NCBI GenBank assembly: GCA_964473105.1
Contig: CAYYNQ010000058.1
Location: 54,335 to 118,334 of the forward strand
Direction of reading: 5' to 3'
Origin: CAYYNQ01 sp964473105
Lineage (GTDB): Bacteria; Sumerlaeota; Sumerlaeia; MVZB01
Length of the DNA stretch: 64,000 nucleotides
Shown here: positions 46,579-55,223 of the stretch, in pieces
Layout of the letters: each line of letters begins with the position of its first letter
Position numbering within the stretch: the first letter of the stretch is position 1
The notes under the pieces: generated by a model
Told to the model about the DNA's origin: nothing
Databases searched by the model: none
The model's input: only the letters and a program-made list of their open reading frames with translations
Made by a program: the position numbers and the translations under genes

Positions 46579-46896
46579 TACCTCCTACCCCGAATATGAT
46601 AAAACCCCATGATCGTCCTTGTCGTTTGTCAGGATCGCTGGTTCTTGTCGGGGTGAAATTAAATCACCTGCATGGGCACAAAGAGTCGGGAATTCATGCA
46701 TAACCATCCTATATTCAACAATATATGAAAAGCATTGGCGATCCGTCGGCCATTCAATTCGGGCTTTATTCAGGATCTACTTAGCCCTATAATGACACCA
46801 GTGCATGTTTTCGGGGATCCTTGGCAGGCCAAGGTTTATAGATCCTGAGCATTTCAGGTAGGTCTGATCTCACCCCGATGAATTGACAATAGGAAT
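46579..46896. other. Intergenic region with a small dyad
   Basis: No gene is visible. It includes an AT-rich patch with ATATT and AATAT arms around CAAC, and a perfect 16-base dyad CCTTGGCAGGCCAAGG at 46819-46834. There is no T-run after the dyad, so it is more likely a binding site or chance than a terminator. Confidence 0.4.
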
Positions 46897-49173
46897 ATGA
46901 TCAACCGGTCACCGGACAAAATATCCCTCATGAAGTTCAAATCCTTGAAATCCCAGCTTGTTTGCCTGCTTGCAGTGGTGTGTTTCTTCAGCGTCGGGGT
47001 CCTCGATTCCGTCTTCGCCGAATCAGCAGAGGAATCACCGGCCGAAGCAGAAAAACCTGCCCCGCTGGAAGGCGAAGACCTGGTATGGGCCGAGGTCACG
47101 TGGGAGGAAAGATGCGCCCTCTGCCATGACTCCGACGGCAGTGCGGCCGATTCCGGGAATATCCGTTCAAACCTAGTGGACATGACATGGCATCACGGAA
47201 GCTCCCTGGCCGATATCGAAAAAACGATCCGTGAAGGTATTCCCGACACCATGATGAAAGCCCAGGAGAAGCGGTTTTCTCCTGAGGAGATCACACTACT
47301 CGCCCGATACGTGATCCGGCTAGGCCATTTAAAGCACATGGAGATGGAGGAATCCAATCGGGAGGAGACCACTGATCTGACTGACCAGGTGGCGGAACAG
47401 CTGGTCCCTGAAAAGACGGTCCCCGTTGCAGCCCGTAAAAACTTCATCGATGAACACATCTTCAGCAAGATGGAGAGGGACGGCGTATTCTACGCCGAGA
47501 AATGCAGCGACGCCGTCTTCTACCGCCGACTTCACCTGGACCTCTGGGGAAGACTCCCGGATGCGGAGGGGGTCCGGGCCTTTATCGCCGACAGTGATCC
47601 TGACAAGCGCGACAAGCTGATCGACAAGCTGCTGGGCCTGGATGTCCGGGTCACGCCGGGCAATGAGATCTTCCAGGGCCCCTGGCTGGTTGACAAACCT
47701 TTTCTGATGAAATGGACCTATTTTTTCGAGGACCTGTTTCGCAACTCATCCGGGCGCAACTACAAGGTGTTCAGGGAGTATCTCTACCGGTTTCTCATGT
47801 ATAACCTTCCCTATGATTACATGGTGCGTGAGATGCTCACAGCAACCGCGATCCACGGGACCCTCGATGGCTCGGCGGGTTACCTGATCCAGCATTCCAT
47901 CGACGGCCTGCGCGGCGAGGATTCGATGCATGAGGACACCTGCGATGAAATCGCCCTGCACACGTTCCAGAATTTCATGGGCATCAACATGCAGTGCGTC
48001 TCATGCCATGACGGCGAGGGGCACCTGGAGGGCGTAAACCTCTGGTTGTCGCGGCAGAAGCGGGCGGATTTCTGGAAACAGGCGGCCTTTTTCGGCAACA
48101 TCCGTATCTTCCGCCCGGAAGCGACCGGAGCTCATTTTTGCCTCTTGGATGGAGCCGCGATCCGGCCGGAGGACCCCTGGGTGGGCAAGATCATGTATCA
48201 CGATTTCGAGACACCCCTAAATGAACGGGGTGGAACCGGCTACCGGATGGAGGCCCCGAGCGTCCTGCGTCCGAAACGAAACCCAAAACTCAAGATCGAG
48301 CCCGAATTTCTGACGACGGGCGAAAAACCGGATCCGGGGAAAAACCCACGTGAAGAATTTGCGCGCATGCTGACATCCAACTTCCAGTTTGCCAGAGCGA
48401 CCGTGAACCTTTTCTGGGCACAGTTCATGACCGTCGGGATCGTTGACCCGCCGTTGGATTGGGATCTGGCAAGGCAGGACCCGGATAACCCGCCGCCCGA
48501 ACCCTGGACCATCCAGCCCTCCCACCCGAAACTGCTGGACAAACTGGCACAGGATTTCATCGATCATAAATATGACCTGCGTCACCTGTTCAAAACGATC
48601 TGCAGGTCCAACGCATACCAATTGTCATCCCGTTACGACGGTGAATACAAGCCCGAGCATGACCGCTATTATGCACGCAAACTGGTTCGGCGCCTGAGCG
48701 CCGAGGAGGTCTATGATGCGCTGGCCAAGGCGACCGGGGTTTTCGGACACGACGTGGAATTCGCAATGGAACTCCTGGAGGCCCCAGGGGACCATGAGTT
48801 GCGCGAGTTCCTTGACTTTTTCGGCAGAAACAACCGGTTCCTCAGCAAGGCGGGAAACAGAAAACCCTCTGTCATCCAAGCCTCACTGATGATGAACAGC
48901 GACCTGGTGAAGAAGAAGATCCGGGCCAACACCGAGGGAAGTCTGACGCAGAAACTCCTCAAGGAAAACCCGCCCTGGGAATGGAGCAAGCCGGAAAACA
49001 ACCAAATGCTGAACAAGAGCATCGAGGAGGTCTACCTGTCTACGCTCTGCCGGATGCCGACCGCCGAGGAGCGGGAAACCTCAAGAAAACACGTGGCAAG
49101 GCACCGCGACCTGGGACTGGAAAATCTCCAGTGGGCCCTGCTCAATAAACTGGAATTCATCGTGAATTATTAG
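46897..49173 (+). CDS. Cytochrome c plus DUF1549/DUF1553 protein
   Basis: This 758-residue protein is exported by an N-terminal signal (LVCLLAVVCFFSVGVLDSVFA). It has an N-terminal class I cytochrome c domain with CALCHDSDG (Cys 73, Cys 76, His 77). DUF1549 (FIDEHIFSKMERDG, LHLDLWGRLP) carries a second CxxCH motif, CVSCHDG. DUF1553 follows (FARATVNLFWAQFMTVGIVDPP to the C-terminus). The architecture differs from the first DUF1549/DUF1553 protein by having a genuine cytochrome domain instead of Ig-like domains. The next gene is a DUF1501 protein, giving a second copy of the pairing. Electron transfer to an unknown partner is inferred. Confidence 0.92.
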   Translation: MINRSPDKISLMKFKSLKSQLVCLLAVVCFFSVGVLDSVFAESAEESPAEAEKPAPLEGEDLVWAEVTWEERCALCHDSDGSAADSGNIRSNLVDMTWHHGSSLADIEKTIREGIPDTMMKAQEKRFSPEEITLLARYVIRLGHLKHMEMEESNREETTDLTDQVAEQLVPEKTVPVAARKNFIDEHIFSKMERDGVFYAEKCSDAVFYRRLHLDLWGRLPDAEGVRAFIADSDPDKRDKLIDKLLGLDVRVTPGNEIFQGPWLVDKPFLMKWTYFFEDLFRNSSGRNYKVFREYLYRFLMYNLPYDYMVREMLTATAIHGTLDGSAGYLIQHSIDGLRGEDSMHEDTCDEIALHTFQNFMGINMQCVSCHDGEGHLEGVNLWLSRQKRADFWKQAAFFGNIRIFRPEATGAHFCLLDGAAIRPEDPWVGKIMYHDFETPLNERGGTGYRMEAPSVLRPKRNPKLKIEPEFLTTGEKPDPGKNPREEFARMLTSNFQFARATVNLFWAQFMTVGIVDPPLDWDLARQDPDNPPPEPWTIQPSHPKLLDKLAQDFIDHKYDLRHLFKTICRSNAYQLSSRYDGEYKPEHDRYYARKLVRRLSAEEVYDALAKATGVFGHDVEFAMELLEAPGDHELREFLDFFGRNNRFLSKAGNRKPSVIQASLMMNSDLVKKKIRANTEGSLTQKLLKENPPWEWSKPENNQMLNKSIEEVYLSTLCRMPTAEERETSRKHVARHRDLGLENLQWALLNKLEFIVNY

Positions 49174-49227
49174 GTATAATGAGCATGGTCGTAAGAATTT
49201 CAAGGGATTTCAGGAACGGGGCACGCC

Positions 49228-50697
49228 ATGAAACATACATATAATCAGGGACTTCCAGGATACTGTGCGGGATACCACGAAAGTGTGGGTCAATACCTCG
49301 ACCCCAAGACGAATCGGATCGAGGTCCCGACATCGGTTCCCAAGCTGACACGTCGTGATGTCATGCGACTGGGCGGCCTGACCATTGGCAGTTATTTCCT
49401 GCTCCCCTGCCTCTCACCCCGGAATGTCCAGGCCAGCCAACGCGTCAACCCCAGGGGTGGAGCCGATAATGTAATCATGATCTTCCTCCACGGCGGAGCC
49501 AGCCAGATGGACACGTTTGATTTCAAGGAAGGGCCGTGGATGCCCCAGGACTTCGAGCCGAAAACCATCCATGAAGGCCTGAAGATGCCGATGGGCCTCC
49601 ATCCCAAGATGGCCGAACGGCACGAGAAATACGCAATTGTCCGCTCGATGAACTTCTGGGAGTCAGAGCACACACGCGGGACTTATTATGTCCAGGCCGG
49701 CCGGATCCTCAGCCCGGCCAGGACCCATGAGATCCCATCTATCGGTTCGATCGTCGCGCTTGAGACGGCCGGTCAGCGCAGGGACTCCGACTTCCTGCCA
49801 CCGTTTGTCTCTATCAACATATCTCCAACGGATGTTGTCGGCCCCGGCCTGCTGAATTCGAAATATGCGCCGATGGGTGTCCAGACGGACAAGAGTTCCC
49901 CGTTTATCGTTGATGGAAAGGAACGCAAGGCCTATGAGACCCGACGTGAGCTGCTGAATGAACTAGACAGCAGCTGGAGAAATGGCACTGACAACAGGGG
50001 GAGGCTCACCGAGGACATCGAAGCCTATTACCAGGCAGCCTACCCGATGCTCGATAATTCAAAGGCCGGTGAGGTCTTCAAGCTTGATGAGGATGACCAC
50101 AAGCGCTACGGCGAATCCAAGATGGGCGATTCGATGCTCCTCTCACGTAATCTGGTTGAAGCAGACAGCGGCACGAAGTTTGTCCTGATTGATGCAGGCG
50201 GCTGGGACCTCCATCAGAATTCCTACGTCAAGGGGGCCGGAGGACAGTATCAGCTGTGCTGGGACCTGGACAACGGCTTGTCCGCGCTGCTGGATGACCT
50301 TGAAGAAAAAACCGACAAGGACGGGCGGCGCCTGATCGACAAGACCTTCATCATGGTCGTCGGAGAATTCGGTCGCACGCCGGGTGCGCTCAACCATCAC
50401 AAGGGACGTGACCACCACCGTTATGCCGGTTTCAGCCTGTTCGCGGGAGCGGGTGTTCAGGGTGGGAGAATTCTCGGGGCAACGGACGACCAGGGAGGAA
50501 CCGTGACCGATTTCGGCTGGCACCGTCCGCGCCCGATTTATCCCGAGGACACCATCGCGACTCTTTACTCCACAATGGGAATCGACTGGACAAAGAAAAT
50601 CACCGACACACCATCGGGCCGGGCATTCGAGTATATTGAAAACATATCACCCAAGGGCCCGATGATCTTCGGCCAGATCGATGAGTTGTTTGCCTGA
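49228..50697 (+). CDS. DUF1501 protein, second copy
   Basis: The 489-residue protein has an N-terminal extension followed by a twin-arginine-type signal (LTRRDVMRLGGLTIGSYFLL). Sulfatase-like blocks are present: MIFLHGGASQMDTFDFKEG, IVRSMNFWESEHTRGTYY, VVGEFGRTPGALN and GRDHHRYAGFS. It follows the cytochrome/DUF1549 gene by 54 bases, so the two are likely cotranscribed. It is clearly diverged from the first DUF1501 protein, so the duplicate is old. Confidence 0.92.
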   Translation: MKHTYNQGLPGYCAGYHESVGQYLDPKTNRIEVPTSVPKLTRRDVMRLGGLTIGSYFLLPCLSPRNVQASQRVNPRGGADNVIMIFLHGGASQMDTFDFKEGPWMPQDFEPKTIHEGLKMPMGLHPKMAERHEKYAIVRSMNFWESEHTRGTYYVQAGRILSPARTHEIPSIGSIVALETAGQRRDSDFLPPFVSINISPTDVVGPGLLNSKYAPMGVQTDKSSPFIVDGKERKAYETRRELLNELDSSWRNGTDNRGRLTEDIEAYYQAAYPMLDNSKAGEVFKLDEDDHKRYGESKMGDSMLLSRNLVEADSGTKFVLIDAGGWDLHQNSYVKGAGGQYQLCWDLDNGLSALLDDLEEKTDKDGRRLIDKTFIMVVGEFGRTPGALNHHKGRDHHRYAGFSLFAGAGVQGGRILGATDDQGGTVTDFGWHRPRPIYPEDTIATLYSTMGIDWTKKITDTPSGRAFEYIENISPKGPMIFGQIDELFA

Positions 50698-50884
50698 TTT
50701 GGAATCGTTGTCCCGGTCCAGTTCTTCTACTCCAGACAAAAATTCGACAAGTAACGTAACGGATCCGGGCTGCCGGGGCGGATTCATGTTCGTCCGTGTT
50801 GAGTCCATTTGATATCCAGATGGGTCATCTCGAATCCTTTGTGTCCTCGTGTGGGGCATGATTACGGCTTCGCCCGGATGGAAA

Positions 50885-52684
50885 CTATTCCGAAAGACTG
50901 AACCGGTAATGGATGTAGTCTATGTAATAGTTCTGAAAGCCGGGATAGTTCCCGACCCCCAGGTCATCCTGGCCCAACTGGTAACACACCAATGCGGGAT
51001 AACCGAACCTGCCTATTTTTCCGAACAGGTCCCTTGTGTTGAATATTCCTGAAAAGACCCAAGGTTCATCCTTCTTCAACCGGTAACCGACCCGCACCCG
51101 GTATTCATCCATGGCCTGGATGATCCAGTAGAACGGCTCTCCATCCGCGGGATGAACGGGGTCTTGATCGAACTCGGGCGTGATCAGTGAGGCAATCTGG
51201 CGGTCGGGATCCATCGGGTAACTTGGGTCCAACTGGTAACGCGCGTCTTTCCGCGATTCGGATCCCTCCCTGACCTTGTGCTGCCTGGGATTGTTGAGCC
51301 AGGTGTTGTTGTACTTGAAACCCACCCCCGGGATGTTCTTCAACGTCGGCTGCCAAGTGTAGTAATCCTTGTTTTGGGTTTCCTCTAGGCCGATGTTCCA
51401 CCACAGATTCCAAGCCTCGTCACGGGATGGCGGAATAACACCGACTTCAACCTCGAACGGCGGTTTGCGGCCTTCGGAAAAATCAAGCCTATCGGTTGTC
51501 GCAGGACAGACCGCCCAGCCCCCCCTGTTGCCCCAGGCGGTACATGTCAGGTAACCGCTGCGCACGTAGGGATTGGGAAACACATTCCCTTCGATATGGA
51601 ATTTCGAGACGGAGTGATAACCGGGAATATCAAAATCCTCCGAGAAATGCTCGATATTCGCCTGTTCACGGAACACGACATAATCAATATAATACGGCCG
51701 GTCGGGATGCGGCGCCTGCACGTCGAAAAGTGTTTCGAAGGGTTCAAACATTTCGGGTTCAAATTCCGCACCAGGTTGTTGAGCTCTCAGCTTGAGGCTT
51801 TCCATCCATGCCGGGGCCTTGTTGATCTCGAGCTCCGAGGCCAACTCAGTTGAGATCCAGTCATCGGCGGAAATGATCGGGCCGATCTCCCAGATCCCCG
51901 TGATCGGTCCATATTCGGAAGTGCTGACGACCGTATGACGCCAGCCCCGGGTAAATCCGGATCCAAAACCCAGCATCAATGAACTCGTGTTGTTGACGAC
52001 CAATTGAAAGCGAACCATGTGATCGGCCGGCCCTCCCTCCTTGCCCGCCCCGGCATAATTCGGGCTGGTGCGTGAATCCGGGCCGACCCAGGCATAGGGC
52101 ATTTCCCAGTTCCCCATGAGGTCGGGATGCAGGTCGCCGCGGCCGTAAAGAAGATAGGCCTCGGGAGATGGGTCACCCCAGTTCAACGCACTCCGGCGTA
52201 CCAGGGGAACGGCAGGAATGTAACCTTCACCCACATTCCCGAGATGAACCACGAGCAGCTGGACCGAACGAGCGTCAGGCGGCACCTGTGTCCGGTCCTC
52301 GGGCCAGGTCGAGGGATCAGAAAATGTTACAACAACATTCATGCCAAAGGCATAGTTGGCCTGCCCAAACGTATTGGACTGGTCCCTGAGGTCCTGCAGG
52401 AAACCGACCTGGAATTCCCATGGAACCGGGTATTCATCAAGCCGGATGGGATCCTCGAGAATTCCCTTGACGTCCCGGCCCTTCCCATCCTGCTGGATCC
52501 TGACGTAACCCGGATTGCTTCGGGTGGAGAGGCTGCGAATGTTGTCCCCAGGGACAAACATCCAAGGGGAAAGATCGGCACCTGGCTCGATAAAATGATT
52601 CGAGAAAACCTCGATGTCGCCTGCATGAGCCAGACCATGATACGACGTCAGAATGAGCAGGACTGCAAGAATGAATCTCTTCAT
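50885..52684 (-). CDS. Secreted family B protein, third member
   Basis: The start at 52684 (MKRFILAVLLILTSYHGLAHA) gives a clean signal peptide with a GGAAGGG site upstream. The frame is open 17 codons further. The roughly 599-residue protein is the most diverged family B member. It keeps VVVTFSDPSTWPEDRTQVPP, PVPWEFQVGF, YGPITGIWEIGPII, a second sandwich beginning RSGYLTCTAWG, and the terminal YYIDYIHYRF. It also has a longer middle insert (about residues 280-330). It lies downstream of a GH127-like gene on the same strand with a gap of 77 bases, which links family B to that enzyme class as well as to the ABC transporter. Function is unknown. Confidence 0.82.
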   Translation of the reverse strand: MKRFILAVLLILTSYHGLAHAGDIEVFSNHFIEPGADLSPWMFVPGDNIRSLSTRSNPGYVRIQQDGKGRDVKGILEDPIRLDEYPVPWEFQVGFLQDLRDQSNTFGQANYAFGMNVVVTFSDPSTWPEDRTQVPPDARSVQLLVVHLGNVGEGYIPAVPLVRRSALNWGDPSPEAYLLYGRGDLHPDLMGNWEMPYAWVGPDSRTSPNYAGAGKEGGPADHMVRFQLVVNNTSSLMLGFGSGFTRGWRHTVVSTSEYGPITGIWEIGPIISADDWISTELASELEINKAPAWMESLKLRAQQPGAEFEPEMFEPFETLFDVQAPHPDRPYYIDYVVFREQANIEHFSEDFDIPGYHSVSKFHIEGNVFPNPYVRSGYLTCTAWGNRGGWAVCPATTDRLDFSEGRKPPFEVEVGVIPPSRDEAWNLWWNIGLEETQNKDYYTWQPTLKNIPGVGFKYNNTWLNNPRQHKVREGSESRKDARYQLDPSYPMDPDRQIASLITPEFDQDPVHPADGEPFYWIIQAMDEYRVRVGYRLKKDEPWVFSGIFNTRDLFGKIGRFGYPALVCYQLGQDDLGVGNYPGFQNYYIDYIHYRFSLSE

Positions 52685-52761
52685 GTGAATACTGGACCCT
52701 TCCGGAGGTTTTCCGAGAACCCGTAGCTTACGCACGATGACTCATCCCGGATGGAACTGAT

Positions 52762-54756
52762 TTACCAAATAATATTCTGGTCGGCGACAAACCGCTTAAC
52801 ATTCCGCATCGGCGTTTCGTTCATCTTGTAATGATCACGCACGAAAAGGGGCGTGACCTCCGCCCGGGGATGCATGTCAATCACCGTGAATCCCTTCAAC
52901 GTGAAGAAATACTCCTTTCCCTTCAGATTACGGTAGATCGTTCTTTCACTGATCGGGAATTCAACCCTGAGTTCCTGCCCCGGTTTCAGTTTTTTCAAAT
53001 AAATATAATTTCCTTCCCAACGGAATTTTTTTGGCTTGCCGTTGACCGTACAGGATACCATATCCTTGTCCGTCCAGCTCGGGATCCGAAACCAGACATT
53101 CCTTTTCCTCTTCATCTTGAGAACCACCTTCCCCTCGTAGGGCAGGTAACTGTCGAGGTCCGCCCATGGAGAGGCTCGGTTCAGCAGCATGTTGACCCGC
53201 AGATCTTTCCCGTCATCCTGCAGAATCCGGTCCCAGACGTAATAGAGAATCCGTCCTGCATTTCCAATACAGCAGGCACAGGCCTGGGGACCGGGTGAAC
53301 CGAAAAGATTCCACTGGTTGCACGTCGAGTTGACGAATGAACCGAGTCCCTTGTTCATGACATCGTCAAAACTGAACATGCGGGGGTCCTCCTTCATCAG
53401 GTTCTCCATCGGCTTGAACTTGTCGGAAAGTTCCTTCGGGTAGGTCTTCTTGAACTCTGTGCTTGTGACCTGGGTTTCAACCAGCATATTGCGGGTTGCA
53501 TACTCCACATCCTCGTAATAATCGCCCATACCCGCCTGGGTCAGCCGGAGTGCAATCATGATCATCCCGGCTATCGAGCACGGCTCCGAGAAGTCACGGT
53601 CGTTATCCTTGCCGTTTTCATCGGAGTTGGGGTTGAAATCGGCGGGATAGGCCGGAGGCACTCCCGCATACCATCCCAGCAGCGGCTCGCCGATACTACG
53701 GCCGTATTCATAGGCCCGACGGTTCCATTCAAGCAGTTCGCGGTCGTTGACTGCCACGGCATACTCGAGGACAGGAAGCAGTCCATAGGTCGCAACGATA
53801 TGAAAATGCCAGCCGTGCCATTTACCCTCGTCATCAATCAGCTTTGCGTGATCCTTCAGATAAAGCGCCAGGCCCCTGGACAACTCGAGTGCGGGTTTAT
53901 ATCCGGTTGTCATGTAATACCGGGCTGCACCCATGGCCGCGCTTCCGACAGTATGGGCTGCACCGGTCCCCACTATACCCACGCTTGGATCATTCATCTC
54001 ATGGTCGGTGATTGCAATCAGGTCGACCTTGTCGGCATCCTCCTCACCCGGGTAATAACCGCGGCTGCGACGGAAGTAAAGCGTGTCCCCTTTATCAGCC
54101 ACCAATTCGAACAGACGTGCAATCTTGCGTTCGGCAAGTTCCCGGTAAAGCGGGTTTCCAGTCACCTGATCCCAGATCGAGAGCGCGATCAATTCCCTCC
54201 CGGTGCCGAGCATGTCGGCCGCCGGGACGGCACGCCCCTTGGTGAAGGGGTCATAGAACGCCCCGGGATATTCCGGGGGCTGGTAGGATAGGCCGTCACG
54301 TCCGGTGATATGGACCAGACTCTCGGCCAGATGTCCGTCCATCTCCTGGTTGAGCGTGCTGCCGCTCATGATGCGCAGCAGAGGCAGGGCCTCCATCCAT
54401 TTTGGGTTCAGGTTGGTCAGGCCACCGTCGCCCATCCACATGAACGGCGGAATGGCCCGGAAATCGACCGATGTATACTGGGTGTAGCCGAATTCGGGAT
54501 TGAGCATGCTGGTCATCCCATGGATGGACAACACGGCGGGATCATTCAGGTCCAGTGTATCGGGAACCGTGGCTTCGTAAGATTCACCCTCGATTTCCGG
54601 CGACGGGATGGTCAGGTTCTTGAGTTTCGGGTCACGCCAGTTCTTGTCGACGTTCAGCGGTTCCGACGGGGATTGACCCTCATGGTGCGCAGCGAAGGTT
54701 GAAATATGAACTGATAACAGGAGAATAACCAGCCCGGGAACAAGTCTATAATTCAT
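52762..54756 (-). CDS. Exported GH127-like protein, copy 4
   Basis: The 664-residue product has a signal peptide (GLVILLLSVHISTFAA) preceded by GGAG. It shares PDTLDLNDPA, the barrel, and the C-terminal sandwich (RIPSWTDKDMVSC) with the other three. The metal/nucleophile motifs are DFSEPCSIAGM (Glu 391, Cys 393) and ACACCIGNAG (Cys 495, Cys 496), so the four key residues are kept although Thr of ETC is Pro. It is closer to copy 2 than to copies 1 and 3 by its opening and its MDGHLAESLVHITGRDGL-type block. All four copies end in a C-terminal Trp. It probably forms an operon with the family B gene. Confidence 0.8.
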   Translation of the reverse strand: MNYRLVPGLVILLLSVHISTFAAHHEGQSPSEPLNVDKNWRDPKLKNLTIPSPEIEGESYEATVPDTLDLNDPAVLSIHGMTSMLNPEFGYTQYTSVDFRAIPPFMWMGDGGLTNLNPKWMEALPLLRIMSGSTLNQEMDGHLAESLVHITGRDGLSYQPPEYPGAFYDPFTKGRAVPAADMLGTGRELIALSIWDQVTGNPLYRELAERKIARLFELVADKGDTLYFRRSRGYYPGEEDADKVDLIAITDHEMNDPSVGIVGTGAAHTVGSAAMGAARYYMTTGYKPALELSRGLALYLKDHAKLIDDEGKWHGWHFHIVATYGLLPVLEYAVAVNDRELLEWNRRAYEYGRSIGEPLLGWYAGVPPAYPADFNPNSDENGKDNDRDFSEPCSIAGMIMIALRLTQAGMGDYYEDVEYATRNMLVETQVTSTEFKKTYPKELSDKFKPMENLMKEDPRMFSFDDVMNKGLGSFVNSTCNQWNLFGSPGPQACACCIGNAGRILYYVWDRILQDDGKDLRVNMLLNRASPWADLDSYLPYEGKVVLKMKRKRNVWFRIPSWTDKDMVSCTVNGKPKKFRWEGNYIYLKKLKPGQELRVEFPISERTIYRNLKGKEYFFTLKGFTVIDMHPRAEVTPLFVRDHYKMNETPMRNVKRFVADQNIIW

Positions 54757-55223
54757 TTATGAATCTCCGTCAGCCTGATAATGCTTATATCAATTTTTTT
54801 TCTTCGCATGGCAGATTAATCAGACATGTATCGGCCGGTCATAACGATCCCGGCTTGTTCGAAAACCTTGTTCCGCCACTCGTGAAAACGGGATTGTATA
54901 ATGCATTAATGTTGTTTAAAAGAACATTTTTCCGGTCATGACCCTGTTTCTTTAGACTGCGGCATATGATTTTGATACGGGACATATGCTCACGCCCGTA
55001 ATGAATATCATCCTCACCATCGAATGGATATCGTGGATCATATTGAAAATTTTCCACGTGGCACATCAGGAACCCATAAAATCCTGAAAGGGCCTATAAG
55101 AGGACACAGGGGCAGATGCAAATTTGTCCCTTTATCCCTTCTGGTCGCTCGCGGCGCTTGTCGCCTGAATGCTTCGTGACCTTCAGGATCAAGCGGGTTT
55201 CGATTGCGATTGCGACAACGATC
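54757..55223. other. Intergenic region with repeat-like remnants
   Basis: No gene is supported. The left part is AT-rich and holds the GH127-like start region. Near 55101-55132 a GGACACAGGGGCAGATG segment runs into TTTGTCCC. It has imperfect dyad symmetry and resembles, from memory, the GGGGACA...TGTCCCC remnants found near REP-associated transposases. No transposase is present. Confidence 0.35.
55207..55222 (-). repeat. 16-base 3'-end motif, copy 2
   Basis: On the minus strand it reads ATCGTTGTCGCAATCG and starts two bases after the stop of the gene at 55224. It is identical to 42173-42188 in the same gene-relative orientation. A further CAATCG unit follows. Confidence 0.5.

Noticed and set aside
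45241..50697. DUF1501 proteins called as active sulfatases
   Set aside because: The fold family is related, but I did not see the sulfatase C-x-P-x-R maturation motif, so a sulfated-glycan claim is not supported.
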